From NCBI GenBank assembly GCA_035560235.1, contig DATMAG010000114.1, positions 1 through 64,000 on the forward strand: a DNA stretch of 64,000 nt, in the 5' to 3' direction. Of the stretch, positions 19,568 through 28,016 are shown one piece after another. The translations under genes were made by a program, and so were the position numbers. The notes beneath the pieces were generated by a model. That model worked only from the letters and a program-made list of their open reading frames with translations. It was not told where the DNA came from and searched no databases. The stretch is from DASRDU01 sp035560235 (lineage in GTDB: Bacteria; Acidobacteriota; Blastocatellia; RBC074). Positions within the stretch are counted from its first letter, which is position 1. Every line of letters starts with the position of its first letter.

Positions 19568-21334
19568 TCAGGGCGCGAGACGCCGCGAGATAAACGGAGA
19601 GCGCAGCCTCGTGCTGCCAATCGAGCGGCCCGGTCGTTCGCTGATTCTGATCGTGGTGCCATCGAATTTCGTCAGCGAGAAGCCGGTGAATGATTCGTTG
19701 AAGGTCAGATTCTGATCCGAGAGGATTGCAATGGCGACGGCTTCACCAAGCTGCAGCCCCGCAGCTTCATCCGTGCGCCAGTGCATGCCTGCCGTGTCGC
19801 GTCCGTAAGCCATATTCGATGCCAGCTTGTTGAGTTCTCCACCCACCGTCAGCGTCGCTCCGTTGTAAGCCTGCAACGACAATCCGTCATCAGCAGCCAC
19901 GACCGGATTCGGAATAATGAATGTCTCCTTGAAGAAAGCCTTGAGGACAGTGACGCAGGCCCCGGCAATCGTGGCGTGACCGCCGGGATAGGACGGATGC
20001 ACCGGGCAGCCTTCGGGGTAGGCCATCGGCAGCAGCGCCGTGCCGAATTTGCCCTGCACTGCTGAGACGGCGGCAGAGTTGAGCAGGCTGGAATGCACCG
20101 GATAGTTTGCCGCGTTCGTGCGCAGGTTGTGAACGCGCCCGGCGAATTCTTCGGGGCGAATGCGCCGATGCACTGACCACTTCTGATACCACGCAGCTTT
20201 CAAAGCGGCGTTCGCCACCTGCGCCACAACCGTCACCACGTGCGGGCCGCCGAAGGTCGCAAAACTCGCCTGCTTTGCCGATGACTTGTAGGGATTGGCA
20301 TCATCAATCGCTTCGGGGCCGAAACTGAGCAGGATCAGCGCGGCATTCAGAAACGCCTGGTAGGAGAAATCACGATGCACGTACTCGCCCAGGTCGCGGC
20401 CATTGCGAATGTAGCGCGGCGTCGGATCGAACGTGTTGCCGCTCGCAGGCGGTTTGCCGTTCTGAATGTTGAGCCACGTGTCATATGAGGTCATATGATC
20501 ATCGCCCGCCGTTGGCGTGCGGTAGATCTGACTGATCGGGGTCGAACTGAAGGTGAACGGCTTCCAGAGAAACTGTGAAATGAACGGGCCGGTCGCTTCG
20601 CCCGGCAGCCCGCCGCGAAAGAGCGTACCTGCGCTGATGCCGCTGTATTTTGTGAAGCGCGCCAGATCAGTGACTGCTGTGCTGGTCAGAATTTCGTTGC
20701 CGTACTGCGAGAACGCAATGTCGCGGGTCAGCGCGCGCCAGTAAAGTTCGGCCATCTCGCCCGCCTGCTCTTCGCTGCTGAAAGTCGGCGGCGCGGGCAG
20801 CGCGAGGCTGTGCGAATCTGCGCCTTCGAGTTCAAAGGCAAACGCCGACTGCGGATCAACGAGTTTGGCTGAGCCGCCGAGCGTGACGGCTTCAAAGTCG
20901 GCGGGATTGCCGGTTGACATGGCCCTGAGCAGCGCGGCGTAGGCATTGAGGTCAGGTTCACCGAGATTGTTGTGAGGCAGCGCCTTGGAAAAGCTGGCGA
21001 ATTTATTCGCGTAAAGTTCCTCGTCGCCATTGGTCGGATGCGCGGGCAGGGGCTGATTCTGCTGGCTTTGCGCGCAGGTCATACGCACCTGAAAAGCGCG
21101 TGCGCGACGCTCCTGCTCATTGAGCGGCCCGACCTCGGCAGCTTCAGCGACGCTTCCTGAAAGCAGCGGCAGACCGGTTGCCCCGGCAGCGAGTGCAGCC
21201 GCTGTCAGACTGCCTGTGCGTCCGAGGAAGCGGCGGCGACTGGCCGATGTTAATGAGACTGCGGGGCTGCTGGCCTGAACAGAAGGATCAGCCGCCTGCG
21301 GCTGCACGGATGTTGTCTTAGCCTGCTTTTTCAT
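19568..21334 (-). CDS. Tat-exported vanadium-dependent haloperoxidase-like (PAP2 family) protein
   Basis: This 588-residue protein has a twin-arginine signal (RRRFLGRTG, residues about 33-41, then a hydrophobic AAALAAGATGLPLLSG) after a Ser/Pro/Gln-rich lead. The C-terminal half carries the vanadate/phosphate-site motifs of the haloperoxidase/PAP2 fold: K-x6-RP (KWSVHRRIRPE), the central SYPGGHA and the R-x5-H motif (GRDTAGMHW). Such proteins either oxidise halides with hydrogen peroxide using vanadate or act as acid phosphatases; the long N-terminal helical part and Tat export favour the peroxidase-like group. An AGGAGC site lies before the ATG. Which reaction it performs cannot be settled from sequence. 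Confidence 0.9.
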   Translation of the reverse strand: MKKQAKTTSVQPQAADPSVQASSPAVSLTSASRRRFLGRTGSLTAAALAAGATGLPLLSGSVAEAAEVGPLNEQERRARAFQVRMTCAQSQQNQPLPAHPTNGDEELYANKFASFSKALPHNNLGEPDLNAYAALLRAMSTGNPADFEAVTLGGSAKLVDPQSAFAFELEGADSHSLALPAPPTFSSEEQAGEMAELYWRALTRDIAFSQYGNEILTSTAVTDLARFTKYSGISAGTLFRGGLPGEATGPFISQFLWKPFTFSSTPISQIYRTPTAGDDHMTSYDTWLNIQNGKPPASGNTFDPTPRYIRNGRDLGEYVHRDFSYQAFLNAALILLSFGPEAIDDANPYKSSAKQASFATFGGPHVVTVVAQVANAALKAAWYQKWSVHRRIRPEEFAGRVHNLRTNAANYPVHSSLLNSAAVSAVQGKFGTALLPMAYPEGCPVHPSYPGGHATIAGACVTVLKAFFKETFIIPNPVVAADDGLSLQAYNGATLTVGGELNKLASNMAYGRDTAGMHWRTDEAAGLQLGEAVAIAILSDQNLTFNESFTGFSLTKFDGTTIRISERPGRSIGSTRLRSPFISRRLAP

Positions 21335-21503
21335 GAACCTGCTCCTGGTGAATAAAATTGGGGGGCCCGGGACTGCCGTTGCGCTTCACTGCTGCTGACG
21401 CGCGGAAAGAGTGAAGCACCTTCAGAACAAACAAAGTCCGAAGAGGCGATTTATTCCAGAGTTCGGGAACCGGGAAGGCGACCCGGCGTTAAGGAATCTG
21501 GCT

Positions 21504-21509
21504 TATAAT
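21504..21509 (+). promoter_or_regulatory. -10 box (TATAAT) for the coiled-coil gene
   Basis: A perfect TATAAT is seen about 90 bases before the ATG at 21600. No good -35 element is visible at the normal distance. Confidence 0.4.
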
Positions 21510-21599
21510 TCTGTGCGCCCCCTGATTCCGGTCAATCTGACATCAGTTCTTCTGTTTCAAGCCTGCTGATGCCAGCTGTCCGCTGCACGCTGAGGATTT

Positions 21600-22337
21600 A
21601 TGAAAGATCTGAAACCTGGTCTGAAACTTTGTCTCATTCTTTTTGCGCTTGTCTTTGCTCTGAATGCTGACGGCCTTGCCCAGAAGACGAAAAAGCGCCC
21701 GGTCAAAAATCCGCCGCAGTTTCCGAACATCATTGATACCGGCGAACAGCCGGCGCAGCCCGCCGGAACTGAAGGTGAAAATCAGAAGGCTGCGACTCCG
21801 CCCGCAGAGCCGCCGCAGCAGATGGATGTGCTGCTCGTCAAGGCAGTGGTCGGACTGACGCTCGAAGTGCGCGGCCTTGTGCAGGAGATGAAGGCGCTCA
21901 ATGTCCGGCAGCAGGCTCAGCTCGATATGCTGCGGCTGACGCGCGCCGATCTGCGAATTGATCAGTATGAACGCGAACTCAAGATGGCGCGTGACCGGCT
22001 CGCGGTGCTGACTGCCGAAGAACAGAACCTGCAGCTCTTCATCACGCCGGACAGTCTGAATGCGCAGGTGGCCGGGATTGCCACCTTCGACAAGGCCACG
22101 ACGATGCGGCAGTTGAAGGCCAATCACGAAGCGCGGCTGAAGGTGGTGCAGACTGAAAAGGAACTGCTGCAGCAGCGCGTGACTGAACTCGTCAGCGCGC
22201 TTGAAGGGTTCCGCAGCAGCGGGAGCGAAGCTGAAAAACGCCTGCAGGCCGCCGAGGAGATTCTGAAGCAGCTTGACAACCCCGCAACCACAGCCGGGCA
22301 GGAAAAACCAAAGACGCCGCTGCCCGACAAGCCGTGA
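21600..22337 (+). CDS. Secreted coiled-coil protein of unknown function
   Basis: This 245-residue protein has a signal peptide (LCLILFALVFALNADGLAQ), then a Pro/Glu/Ala-rich linker (about 28-75). A long helical coiled-coil region follows (about 80-225), with heptad-like stretches such as LVQEMKALNVRQQAQLDMLR and LKVVQTEKELLQQRVTELV. The tail is low-complexity (EKPKTPLPDKP). The layout resembles periplasmic coiled-coil proteins, but I do not recognise a family. GAGG lies 4 bases before the ATG and a -10 box lies upstream. A GC-rich hairpin at 22363 probably ends the transcript. Confidence 0.8.
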   Translation: MKDLKPGLKLCLILFALVFALNADGLAQKTKKRPVKNPPQFPNIIDTGEQPAQPAGTEGENQKAATPPAEPPQQMDVLLVKAVVGLTLEVRGLVQEMKALNVRQQAQLDMLRLTRADLRIDQYERELKMARDRLAVLTAEEQNLQLFITPDSLNAQVAGIATFDKATTMRQLKANHEARLKVVQTEKELLQQRVTELVSALEGFRSSGSEAEKRLQAAEEILKQLDNPATTAGQEKPKTPLPDKP

Positions 22338-22362
22338 GGTCAGTTATCGCGCCGCAGGAATT

Positions 22363-22391
22363 GACAGGCCGCGCGTCTCTCGCGGCCTGTC
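22363..22391 (+). terminator. Hairpin after the coiled-coil gene
   Basis: GACAGGCCGCG (22363-22373) pairs perfectly with CGCGGCCTGTC (22381-22391) around a 7-base loop, 26 bases after the stop codon. There is no T-run, so it may be a weak terminator or an mRNA-end stabiliser. Confidence 0.5.
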
Positions 22392-22522
22392 TGCATGATG
22401 GCTGAGCTTCGATCAGGGCGCTCCATTCGGACATTGACGCCCCGTGATGATCAGGTGACAATGCGCATCTCTCAGGCGCATCAATCCTTCACCCGGTCAA
22501 CCCGGCAGCGGGGAACAAAACA

Positions 22523-23731
22523 ATGAACAGAAAAAAAGCTCAGTCATCAGTCAGACGCCGCGACTTCATCAAAGGCAGCGCGCTCGCAGGCCTCAGCGCG
22601 CCGCTGCTCGCGCATACCGCGCAGGCTGAAATCATTCCTTCACGCGCGACCGTCACCGCAGCCACGCGGCCCATTGTCATTTCAAGTTCCAACAATCATA
22701 TGGGCGCGGATGGCAAACCGCTCAACGGCGGGATTCATTGCGTGACCCGCGCGATGGAGATCCTGCAAAAGGGCGGCGACACGCTCGATGCCGTGGTTGC
22801 CGGAGTCACGCTCGTTGAAGACGACCCGCTGGATGATTCGGTGGGTTACGGCGGCCTGCCGAATGAGGAAGGCGAAGTCGAGCTTGACGCCAGTCTGATG
22901 CACGGGCCGACACGCCGCGCCGGAGCAGTGGCCAATCTGCATTACATCAAAAATCCCGCGCAGGTCGCCAGGCTGGTGCTCGAACGCACCGATCACATCC
23001 TGCTCGTGGGCGAAGGCGCGCTCAAATTCGCGCTCGCGCACGGCTTCAAAAAGGAGAACCTGCTGACCGAATCATCGCGCCGGGCGTGGCTGGCGTGGAA
23101 GGAAGGACTCAACCCGCGCGACAACTGGGGGCCGAGCTGGCACCGGACTGCGCCGAATTCGAGAAGAAAGGCTGAGAACGTAAAACTCTCGCCGGAAGAG
23201 ATCGCCTTCAATGCCTACCTGCGGGATCGCCTGCTGCGGCGTCCGACCGGAACGATCAACTGTCTGGCAGTGGATGCGAACGGCGATATTTCGGGAGTGA
23301 CGACGACTTCAGGGCTGGCCTGGAAAATTCCGGGACGCGTCGGAGATTCACCGTTGATTGGTTGTGGGGTCTATGTGGACAACGAAGTCGGCGCCGCCGG
23401 TTCAACCGGACGCGGCGAAGAGTGCATCTTCATCAACGGCGCTCACACGGTCGTCGAGATGATGCGTCGCGGAATGTCACCGACCGAGGCGGCGATGGAA
23501 GCCATCAAACGCGTCGCGGCCCGCTACGACAATGACCAGAATGAACTGAAGGTGATTGACATCAGTTTTTATGCGGTCAGCAGGCGCGGCGAATACGGTT
23601 CCGCCACGCTCTGGAAGTTCAACGGGGAGGACGGAAAGGATTCCGCCAAACGCGCGCAGTTCGCGCTGCACGATGGCCGGGAAGCGAAATATCTGGACTG
23701 TGCTTTCCTTTTCGAGCGCCGACCTGCATAA
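22523..23731 (+). CDS. Tat-exported N4-glycosylasparaginase / isoaspartyl peptidase family hydrolase
   Basis: The 402-residue product begins with a twin-arginine signal (RRRDFIKGSALAGLSAPLLA). The rest is an N-terminal-nucleophile asparaginase-2 fold. The self-cleavage site is expected before Thr244 in PTGTINCLAVD, giving alpha and beta subunits; downstream the substrate-binding segment GRVGDSPLIGCGVYVDNEVGAAGSTGRGE is conserved. The family hydrolyses aspartylglucosamine or isoaspartyl/beta-aspartyl peptides; the GRVGDSP...GA spacing fits the glycosylasparaginase branch best. A GGGG/GGAAC region lies before the ATG. It would act in the periplasm, perhaps in recycling glycosylated or damaged peptides. 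Confidence 0.92.
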   Translation: MNRKKAQSSVRRRDFIKGSALAGLSAPLLAHTAQAEIIPSRATVTAATRPIVISSSNNHMGADGKPLNGGIHCVTRAMEILQKGGDTLDAVVAGVTLVEDDPLDDSVGYGGLPNEEGEVELDASLMHGPTRRAGAVANLHYIKNPAQVARLVLERTDHILLVGEGALKFALAHGFKKENLLTESSRRAWLAWKEGLNPRDNWGPSWHRTAPNSRRKAENVKLSPEEIAFNAYLRDRLLRRPTGTINCLAVDANGDISGVTTTSGLAWKIPGRVGDSPLIGCGVYVDNEVGAAGSTGRGEECIFINGAHTVVEMMRRGMSPTEAAMEAIKRVAARYDNDQNELKVIDISFYAVSRRGEYGSATLWKFNGEDGKDSAKRAQFALHDGREAKYLDCAFLFERRPA

Positions 23732-23773
23732 ATTCACTGCGCGCTGAGTCACGGCGCGCTCTGCGCGGCTGCC

Positions 23774-23803
23774 GTGACAAGCGCTCCGGCGTTCTGATAT
23801 AAA
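23774..23803 (+). promoter_or_regulatory. Putative promoter of ugd and the exopolysaccharide locus
   Basis: GTGACA (23774-23779) and TATAAA (23798-23803) are 18 bases apart, and TG one base before the -10 box gives an extended -10. It lies 73 bases before ugd. The -35 region overlaps the right arm of a possible hairpin (TCACGGC...GCCGTGA) after the preceding gene. Confidence 0.55.
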
Positions 23804-23875
23804 CCCGTCATCACTGGTTCTTTCCCCCTGTTCTGACAGCCGACCCCGTCATCATTTTCAAGGAGGAGCAATTCC

Positions 23876-25264
23876 GTGAACGTCTGTGTAGTAGGCACCG
23901 GCTATGTTGGCCTGGTCACCGGAACCTGTCTTGCTTACCTGGGCCGCTCCGTGATCTGTGTGGACAAGGATGAACGCAAGATCGGCCTGCTGAAGGATGG
24001 GCAGTCCCCGATTTATGAGCCGGGGCTGTCGCAGATGATTGCGAGCAGTCAGCAGCGGGGGACGCTCAGTTTCACGACCGATCTGGCGGATGCCGTGCAG
24101 CAGTCAGAGATCATCTTCATCGCGGTCGGCACACCGCCGCTGCCTTCGGGCCGGGCCAATCTGTCGGCTGTCGAAGCCGTCGCGCGCAGCATCGGCCAGT
24201 CGCTCGATGCCACACGGCGGCGGGTGATCGTCAACAAATCCACGGTGCCGATTGGTTCAGGCAACTGGGTCGAGATGCTCGTGCGCGAGGGCCTGAGCGA
24301 AAATCCTGCGCGCGAGACGCTCGCAGCACAGCCCGAAGAACTTTTTCTGATTGCCTCGAATCCCGAATTCCTGCGCGAAGGTTCAGCCATTCACGATACG
24401 TTTTTTCCTGACCGCATCGTCATCGGAGCAACGAATTCATTCGCTACTGAACGGCTGCGCGCCTTGTATGAACCGATCATCGAACAAACCTTCACTCCTC
24501 CGCCTTCGGCCTCGCGTCCGGCTGGCTTCACGGCAGTGCCGGTCGTGACGACTGACCTCGCTTCAGCCGAGATGATCAAATATGCGGCGAATGCCTTTCT
24601 GGCGACGAAGATCAGCTTTGCGAATGAAATCGCCAACATCTGCGAGCGCGTCGGCGCTGACATCACTGAAGTCGTGCGCGGCTTCGGACTCGACAGCCGC
24701 ATCGGGCCGCGCTTTCTGAATGCGGGTGTCGGCTGGGGCGGTTCGTGTTTCGGCAAGGATGTTTCGGCGCTGATTGATATTTCGCGCGAGTATGGTTACG
24801 AGCCGCAACTGCTGCGGGCGACGGTTGACGTCAACGGGCGGCAGCGTCACGTCGCAGTGCAGAAGCTCCAGGAGACGCTCAAGATCATCAAGGGCAAAAC
24901 CATCGGCCTGCTCGGTCTGGCCTTCAAGCCCGAAACTGACGATCTGCGCGATGCTCCGGCGCTCACCATCGCGCGCGAACTGCTCGAAATCGGCGCGCGC
25001 GTCAAAGCCTACGATCCGATTGCCATCGCTGCCTGCCGCGAACAGCATCCTGAGCTGAAGCTGGAGTACGCGGGCAGCGTTGAGGAACTGGCTTCGGGCT
25101 GCGATGCAGTGGTGATCGTCACTGAGTGGGAGGATTTTCGCAATCTCGACCCTGAACAGCTCGGCGCGGTGATGCGGTCGAAGGTGATGATTGATGGCCG
25201 CAACCTGCTTGACCGCGACGCCTTCAGCCGGGCCGGATTCACTTATCGCGGCGTTGGAAGGTAA
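23876..25264 (+). CDS. ugd: UDP-glucose 6-dehydrogenase
   Basis: The 462-residue protein oxidises UDP-glucose to UDP-glucuronate with two NAD. It has the N-terminal nucleotide-binding motif GTGYVGLVTGTCLAYLG, the central SNPEFLREGSAIHD substrate segment and the catalytic cysteine in GWGGSCFGKD. A C-terminal UDP-binding domain (LLGLAFKPETDDLRDAPAL) follows. The start is a GTG preceded by AAGGAGG (about 23860-23866). The loop around residues 140-160 is somewhat longer than in many homologues. It is the first gene of the exopolysaccharide locus and lies 51 bases before the UDP-glucuronate decarboxylase, so the two should feed UDP-glucuronate and UDP-xylose into the pathway. Confidence 0.97.
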   Translation: MNVCVVGTGYVGLVTGTCLAYLGRSVICVDKDERKIGLLKDGQSPIYEPGLSQMIASSQQRGTLSFTTDLADAVQQSEIIFIAVGTPPLPSGRANLSAVEAVARSIGQSLDATRRRVIVNKSTVPIGSGNWVEMLVREGLSENPARETLAAQPEELFLIASNPEFLREGSAIHDTFFPDRIVIGATNSFATERLRALYEPIIEQTFTPPPSASRPAGFTAVPVVTTDLASAEMIKYAANAFLATKISFANEIANICERVGADITEVVRGFGLDSRIGPRFLNAGVGWGGSCFGKDVSALIDISREYGYEPQLLRATVDVNGRQRHVAVQKLQETLKIIKGKTIGLLGLAFKPETDDLRDAPALTIARELLEIGARVKAYDPIAIAACREQHPELKLEYAGSVEELASGCDAVVIVTEWEDFRNLDPEQLGAVMRSKVMIDGRNLLDRDAFSRAGFTYRGVGR

Positions 25265-25315
25265 GCGCGTGGTCAGCCGCGATGCTGGCCACAAATTTCT
25301 GATCACTGATCTGCT

Positions 25316-27679
25316 ATGCGAATACTGATTACCGGCGGAGCCGGATTTATTGGCAGTCATCTGACTGACCGTCTGATTGCCGAAGGCCACCAGGTCGTGG
25401 CGATGGATAATCTGGTGACGGGCGATCTCGCCAACCTCGCGCATCACCGGTCAAATCCGCAGTTCGAGTTCATTCATCACAACGTCAGCAATCACATTCA
25501 CGTCAGCGGCCACCTCGACTGGGTGCTGCATTTCGCCAGCCCGGCCAGTCCGATTGATTATCTGCAGCTGCCGATTCAGACGCTCAAGGTCGGCGCGATG
25601 GGCACGCACAACGCGCTCGGTCTGGCGAAGGCGAAGGGCGCGCGGTTTATGCTCGCTTCGACTTCGGAAGTGTACGGCGACCCGCTCGTGCATCCGCAGC
25701 CCGAAGATTACTGGGGCAACGTCAACCCGATTGGCCCGCGCGGCGTCTACGACGAAGCCAAGCGTTATGCCGAAGCGATCACGATGGCCTATCATCGCGT
25801 GCACGCGCTGGACGTGCGGATTCTGCGGATCTTCAACAGCATACTGGCCGGAGAGAGAGTAATAGTTTTTGACGGAGAGGATGCGCATTTCGGATCTGTT
25901 GAGTCCTATGCCGATTCGCTTGAGGCCTGCCCGCTGGACGTTCCGCGTCGCGTGCTGGTACCGGCCTTCGACCCGACCACCTTCAGGATTGAATTGCGCC
26001 CGGCCAGCGCCCTGATCAAACATCCGGCAAATGACAAGGATGCGTTTCTGCTCAGGACGCGCTACGGGCGACAGGTCAGGGTGACGGGCGATCACAGTGT
26101 ATTCCGTCGCAACCGGGAGGGTTTGCCCGAAGCTGTTCCTGTGAGGCAACTCAGCGTCGGTGATTACATCGCCATTCCGGCATATCTGCCAGTTGTCGAA
26201 CAGGATTTCACTCGGTTCAATCTCGCCGAGCATTTAATCCAGTCACTGTCCGGCGAGCATCTGTGGAATTATGCGCTCGTTGCGCCACAACTTGTCGCGC
26301 TTATTGAGCAGCAAAAGGAAGCCATCATTAAGATCATGGCTGAAAGCGGGCGGTTCGCTGGCAGCCGGGAGCCGGAGCAGGCCGCCAGCGCCTCGTGGTG
26401 GAAACTTCATCGGGAGGGTATGCTGCCATTATATGTGGTGGCTGCCCTGATGCGTCGCGGGCCGTGGGATTGGCCGGGTGAAGCCTGGGTGCGACCATAC
26501 AAAGGTGGCGGCGGCGTCGCGGTTCGCAATCAGATTGAAGTGACCGATGATTTGCTCTGGCTTCTTGGCCTGTATGTTGCTGAAGGGTGCTCAGTGAGCA
26601 AAGACGGCGATTATCGTCTCATGCTCAGTTCCGATCATTCCTTCCTTGACAGGGCGTGCCGGATACTGCTGAGCCATTTCGGGGTTGAGTCTCGAATGGT
26701 TCCTGCCAGCACGCAGCGTGCGCCACAATTGTACGTGGATTCCGGACTTTTGTTGTATGTCTTTCAGAGCATCCTGAAGGTGGTCAACAACTCGCACGAT
26801 GCGCGCATTCCGGCATGGATTATGCGATTGCCGCTGTCGCGCGCCAGACATTTTCTGAAGGGCTACCGTGAAGGCGACGGGACACACACCGGTTATCCGG
26901 AAAAGCGCGAACTGACATTTGTTACAGTCAGTGAAGGATTGGCGACTGATCTTTTGTACCTGCTCTTGCGCTTCGGCATCGTCGCTTCGGTCGGACAGTA
27001 TGAATCCACAGTCAGTCGCTACCCTGAGCGGCGCTACCCCTTCTATGCGGTGACGGTTTGCGAAGTCTCGAACTTCGACATCCTGAGCTGGGATCAGGGC
27101 GTGACACAGAAACTCAACGCAACGCGGCTGGGAGATCTGGTCTGGGTGCCGATTCGCAGCATCACACCTGTCCCGTCGACGGAGTACGTCTATGATTTCA
27201 GCATCGAGAAATATGAGAACTTTGTGGCTGGTAGTGGCGTCGCCTGTCACAATACCTACGGCCCGCGCAATCGCATCAACGACGGGCGGGTGGTGCCGAC
27301 CTTCATCAATCAGGCGCTCAACGGCGAACCGCTGACGGTCTTTGGCGAAGGCCGGCAGACGCGCAGCTTTCAATATGTTGATGATCTCGTCGAAGGCGTG
27401 CGGCGGCTGATGGAGGCAGAGTATAATCGCCCGGTCAACATCGGCAATCCGACTGAACTGACGATTCTGGAATTTGCGCAACTGATTCTGAAACTGACCG
27501 GCAGCCGGAGTTCGATTGAATATCGCCCGCTGCCGGAAGATGATCCAAAGACCAGGCGACCGGATATTTCACTTGCCCGAAGGCTGCTCAACTGGGAGCC
27601 GCGCGTTCCGGTTGAGGAAGGGCTGAAGCGGACGATTGAGTGGTATCGCGCCAGAAAAGATGAGGTTTCAGGCTCCTGA
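25316..27679 (+). CDS. uxs: UDP-glucuronate decarboxylase (UXS-type) precursor interrupted by an intein
   Basis: The 787-residue frame is a short-chain dehydrogenase-type enzyme of 315 residues split by a 472-residue insertion. Host residues 1-174 carry the Rossmann motif GGAGFIGSH, the UXS-type FASPASPIDYLQLPIQTLK, STSEVYGDP and the catalytic pair Tyr145/Lys149 (YDEAK), and stop at RIFN. Host residues 647-787 resume with TYGPRNRINDGRVVP. Joined, they restore the normal RIFNTYGPR motif and normal family length. UXS enzymes turn UDP-glucuronate into UDP-xylose with bound NAD, and the neighbouring ugd supplies the substrate. Without splicing the enzyme should be inactive because the break is next to the active site. 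A related UDP-sugar epimerase/dehydratase activity is the main alternative. Confidence 0.95.
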   Translation: MRILITGGAGFIGSHLTDRLIAEGHQVVAMDNLVTGDLANLAHHRSNPQFEFIHHNVSNHIHVSGHLDWVLHFASPASPIDYLQLPIQTLKVGAMGTHNALGLAKAKGARFMLASTSEVYGDPLVHPQPEDYWGNVNPIGPRGVYDEAKRYAEAITMAYHRVHALDVRILRIFNSILAGERVIVFDGEDAHFGSVESYADSLEACPLDVPRRVLVPAFDPTTFRIELRPASALIKHPANDKDAFLLRTRYGRQVRVTGDHSVFRRNREGLPEAVPVRQLSVGDYIAIPAYLPVVEQDFTRFNLAEHLIQSLSGEHLWNYALVAPQLVALIEQQKEAIIKIMAESGRFAGSREPEQAASASWWKLHREGMLPLYVVAALMRRGPWDWPGEAWVRPYKGGGGVAVRNQIEVTDDLLWLLGLYVAEGCSVSKDGDYRLMLSSDHSFLDRACRILLSHFGVESRMVPASTQRAPQLYVDSGLLLYVFQSILKVVNNSHDARIPAWIMRLPLSRARHFLKGYREGDGTHTGYPEKRELTFVTVSEGLATDLLYLLLRFGIVASVGQYESTVSRYPERRYPFYAVTVCEVSNFDILSWDQGVTQKLNATRLGDLVWVPIRSITPVPSTEYVYDFSIEKYENFVAGSGVACHNTYGPRNRINDGRVVPTFINQALNGEPLTVFGEGRQTRSFQYVDDLVEGVRRLMEAEYNRPVNIGNPTELTILEFAQLILKLTGSRSSIEYRPLPEDDPKTRRPDISLARRLLNWEPRVPVEEGLKRTIEWYRARKDEVSGS
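25838..27253 (+). mobile_element. Intein with LAGLIDADG homing endonuclease inside uxs
   Basis: The insertion (precursor residues 175-646) has intein landmarks in order. They are Ser175 as the first residue (SILAGERVIVFDGE, block A); TGDHSV with His260 (block B, TxxH type); endonuclease motif 1, LLGLYVAEGC, with acidic Glu423; motif 2, FLKGYREGDGTH, with acidic Asp521; YVYDFSIEKYENFVAG (block F); and the C-terminal GVACHN with penultimate His645 and last Asn646. The next host residue is Thr647, a valid +1 nucleophile. All residues for class 1 protein splicing are present. Block F lacks its usual histidine (YENF instead of HNF). Both acidic residues expected of the endonuclease are kept, so homing may still work. 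Size is normal for an intein carrying an endonuclease. Confidence 0.94.
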
Positions 27680-28016
27680 AACTCAGGTTTTCAGCCGCTG
27701 CCGCCGATATGTCCGAGCGTGGACCCGGATTGCAGTTGCCGCGCAATCTGGCAGTGAAGACTCTGAAAGTTACGCTTTAAACGGTGACTTTCATTGTGAT
27801 TGACTTTCGGCTTCGGTTTGGGGTAAAACCTGCGGCGGTTGGAAGCCCGCGAACACGGGTCGGCATGGCTCGTCATTAAACGTAAAGCTCTCCACTACCT
27901 TCCGAAGCCCCACAGCTCTTTAGGCGAATCAACAAACAAATGTGCAAGTGGCTGCTGAACGAGAGGCGTTCAGTCTGACGTTTACACTCTTTATGTAACT
28001 TTGGAGGAACCTGGTA
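27680..28016 (+). other. Gap between uxs and the FecR-like gene, with long leader
   Basis: No gene is visible. A weak stem followed by TTTT (CCTGA AAC TCAGG) lies just after uxs. A candidate promoter at 27800 would leave a leader of about 180 bases before the next gene. I looked for common riboswitch cores in this leader and recognised none. A good ribosome site (TGGAGGAA) is at about 28003-28010. Confidence 0.45.
27800..27829 (+). promoter_or_regulatory. Putative promoter before the FecR-like gene
   Basis: TTGACT (27800-27805), an 18-base spacer and TAAAAC (27824-27829). The -35 match is good and the -10 match is moderate. Confidence 0.4.

Noticed and set aside
25838..27253. Insertion in uxs as a fused extra enzyme domain
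   Set aside because: The segment interrupts a motif that must be contiguous for the enzyme, and it carries splice-site residues and endonuclease motifs, so an intein explains it better than a domain fusion.
27824..28016. Cyclic di-GMP or other riboswitch before the FecR-like gene
   Set aside because: The leader length is suggestive in an exopolysaccharide locus, but I could not find the conserved core bases of a known class.
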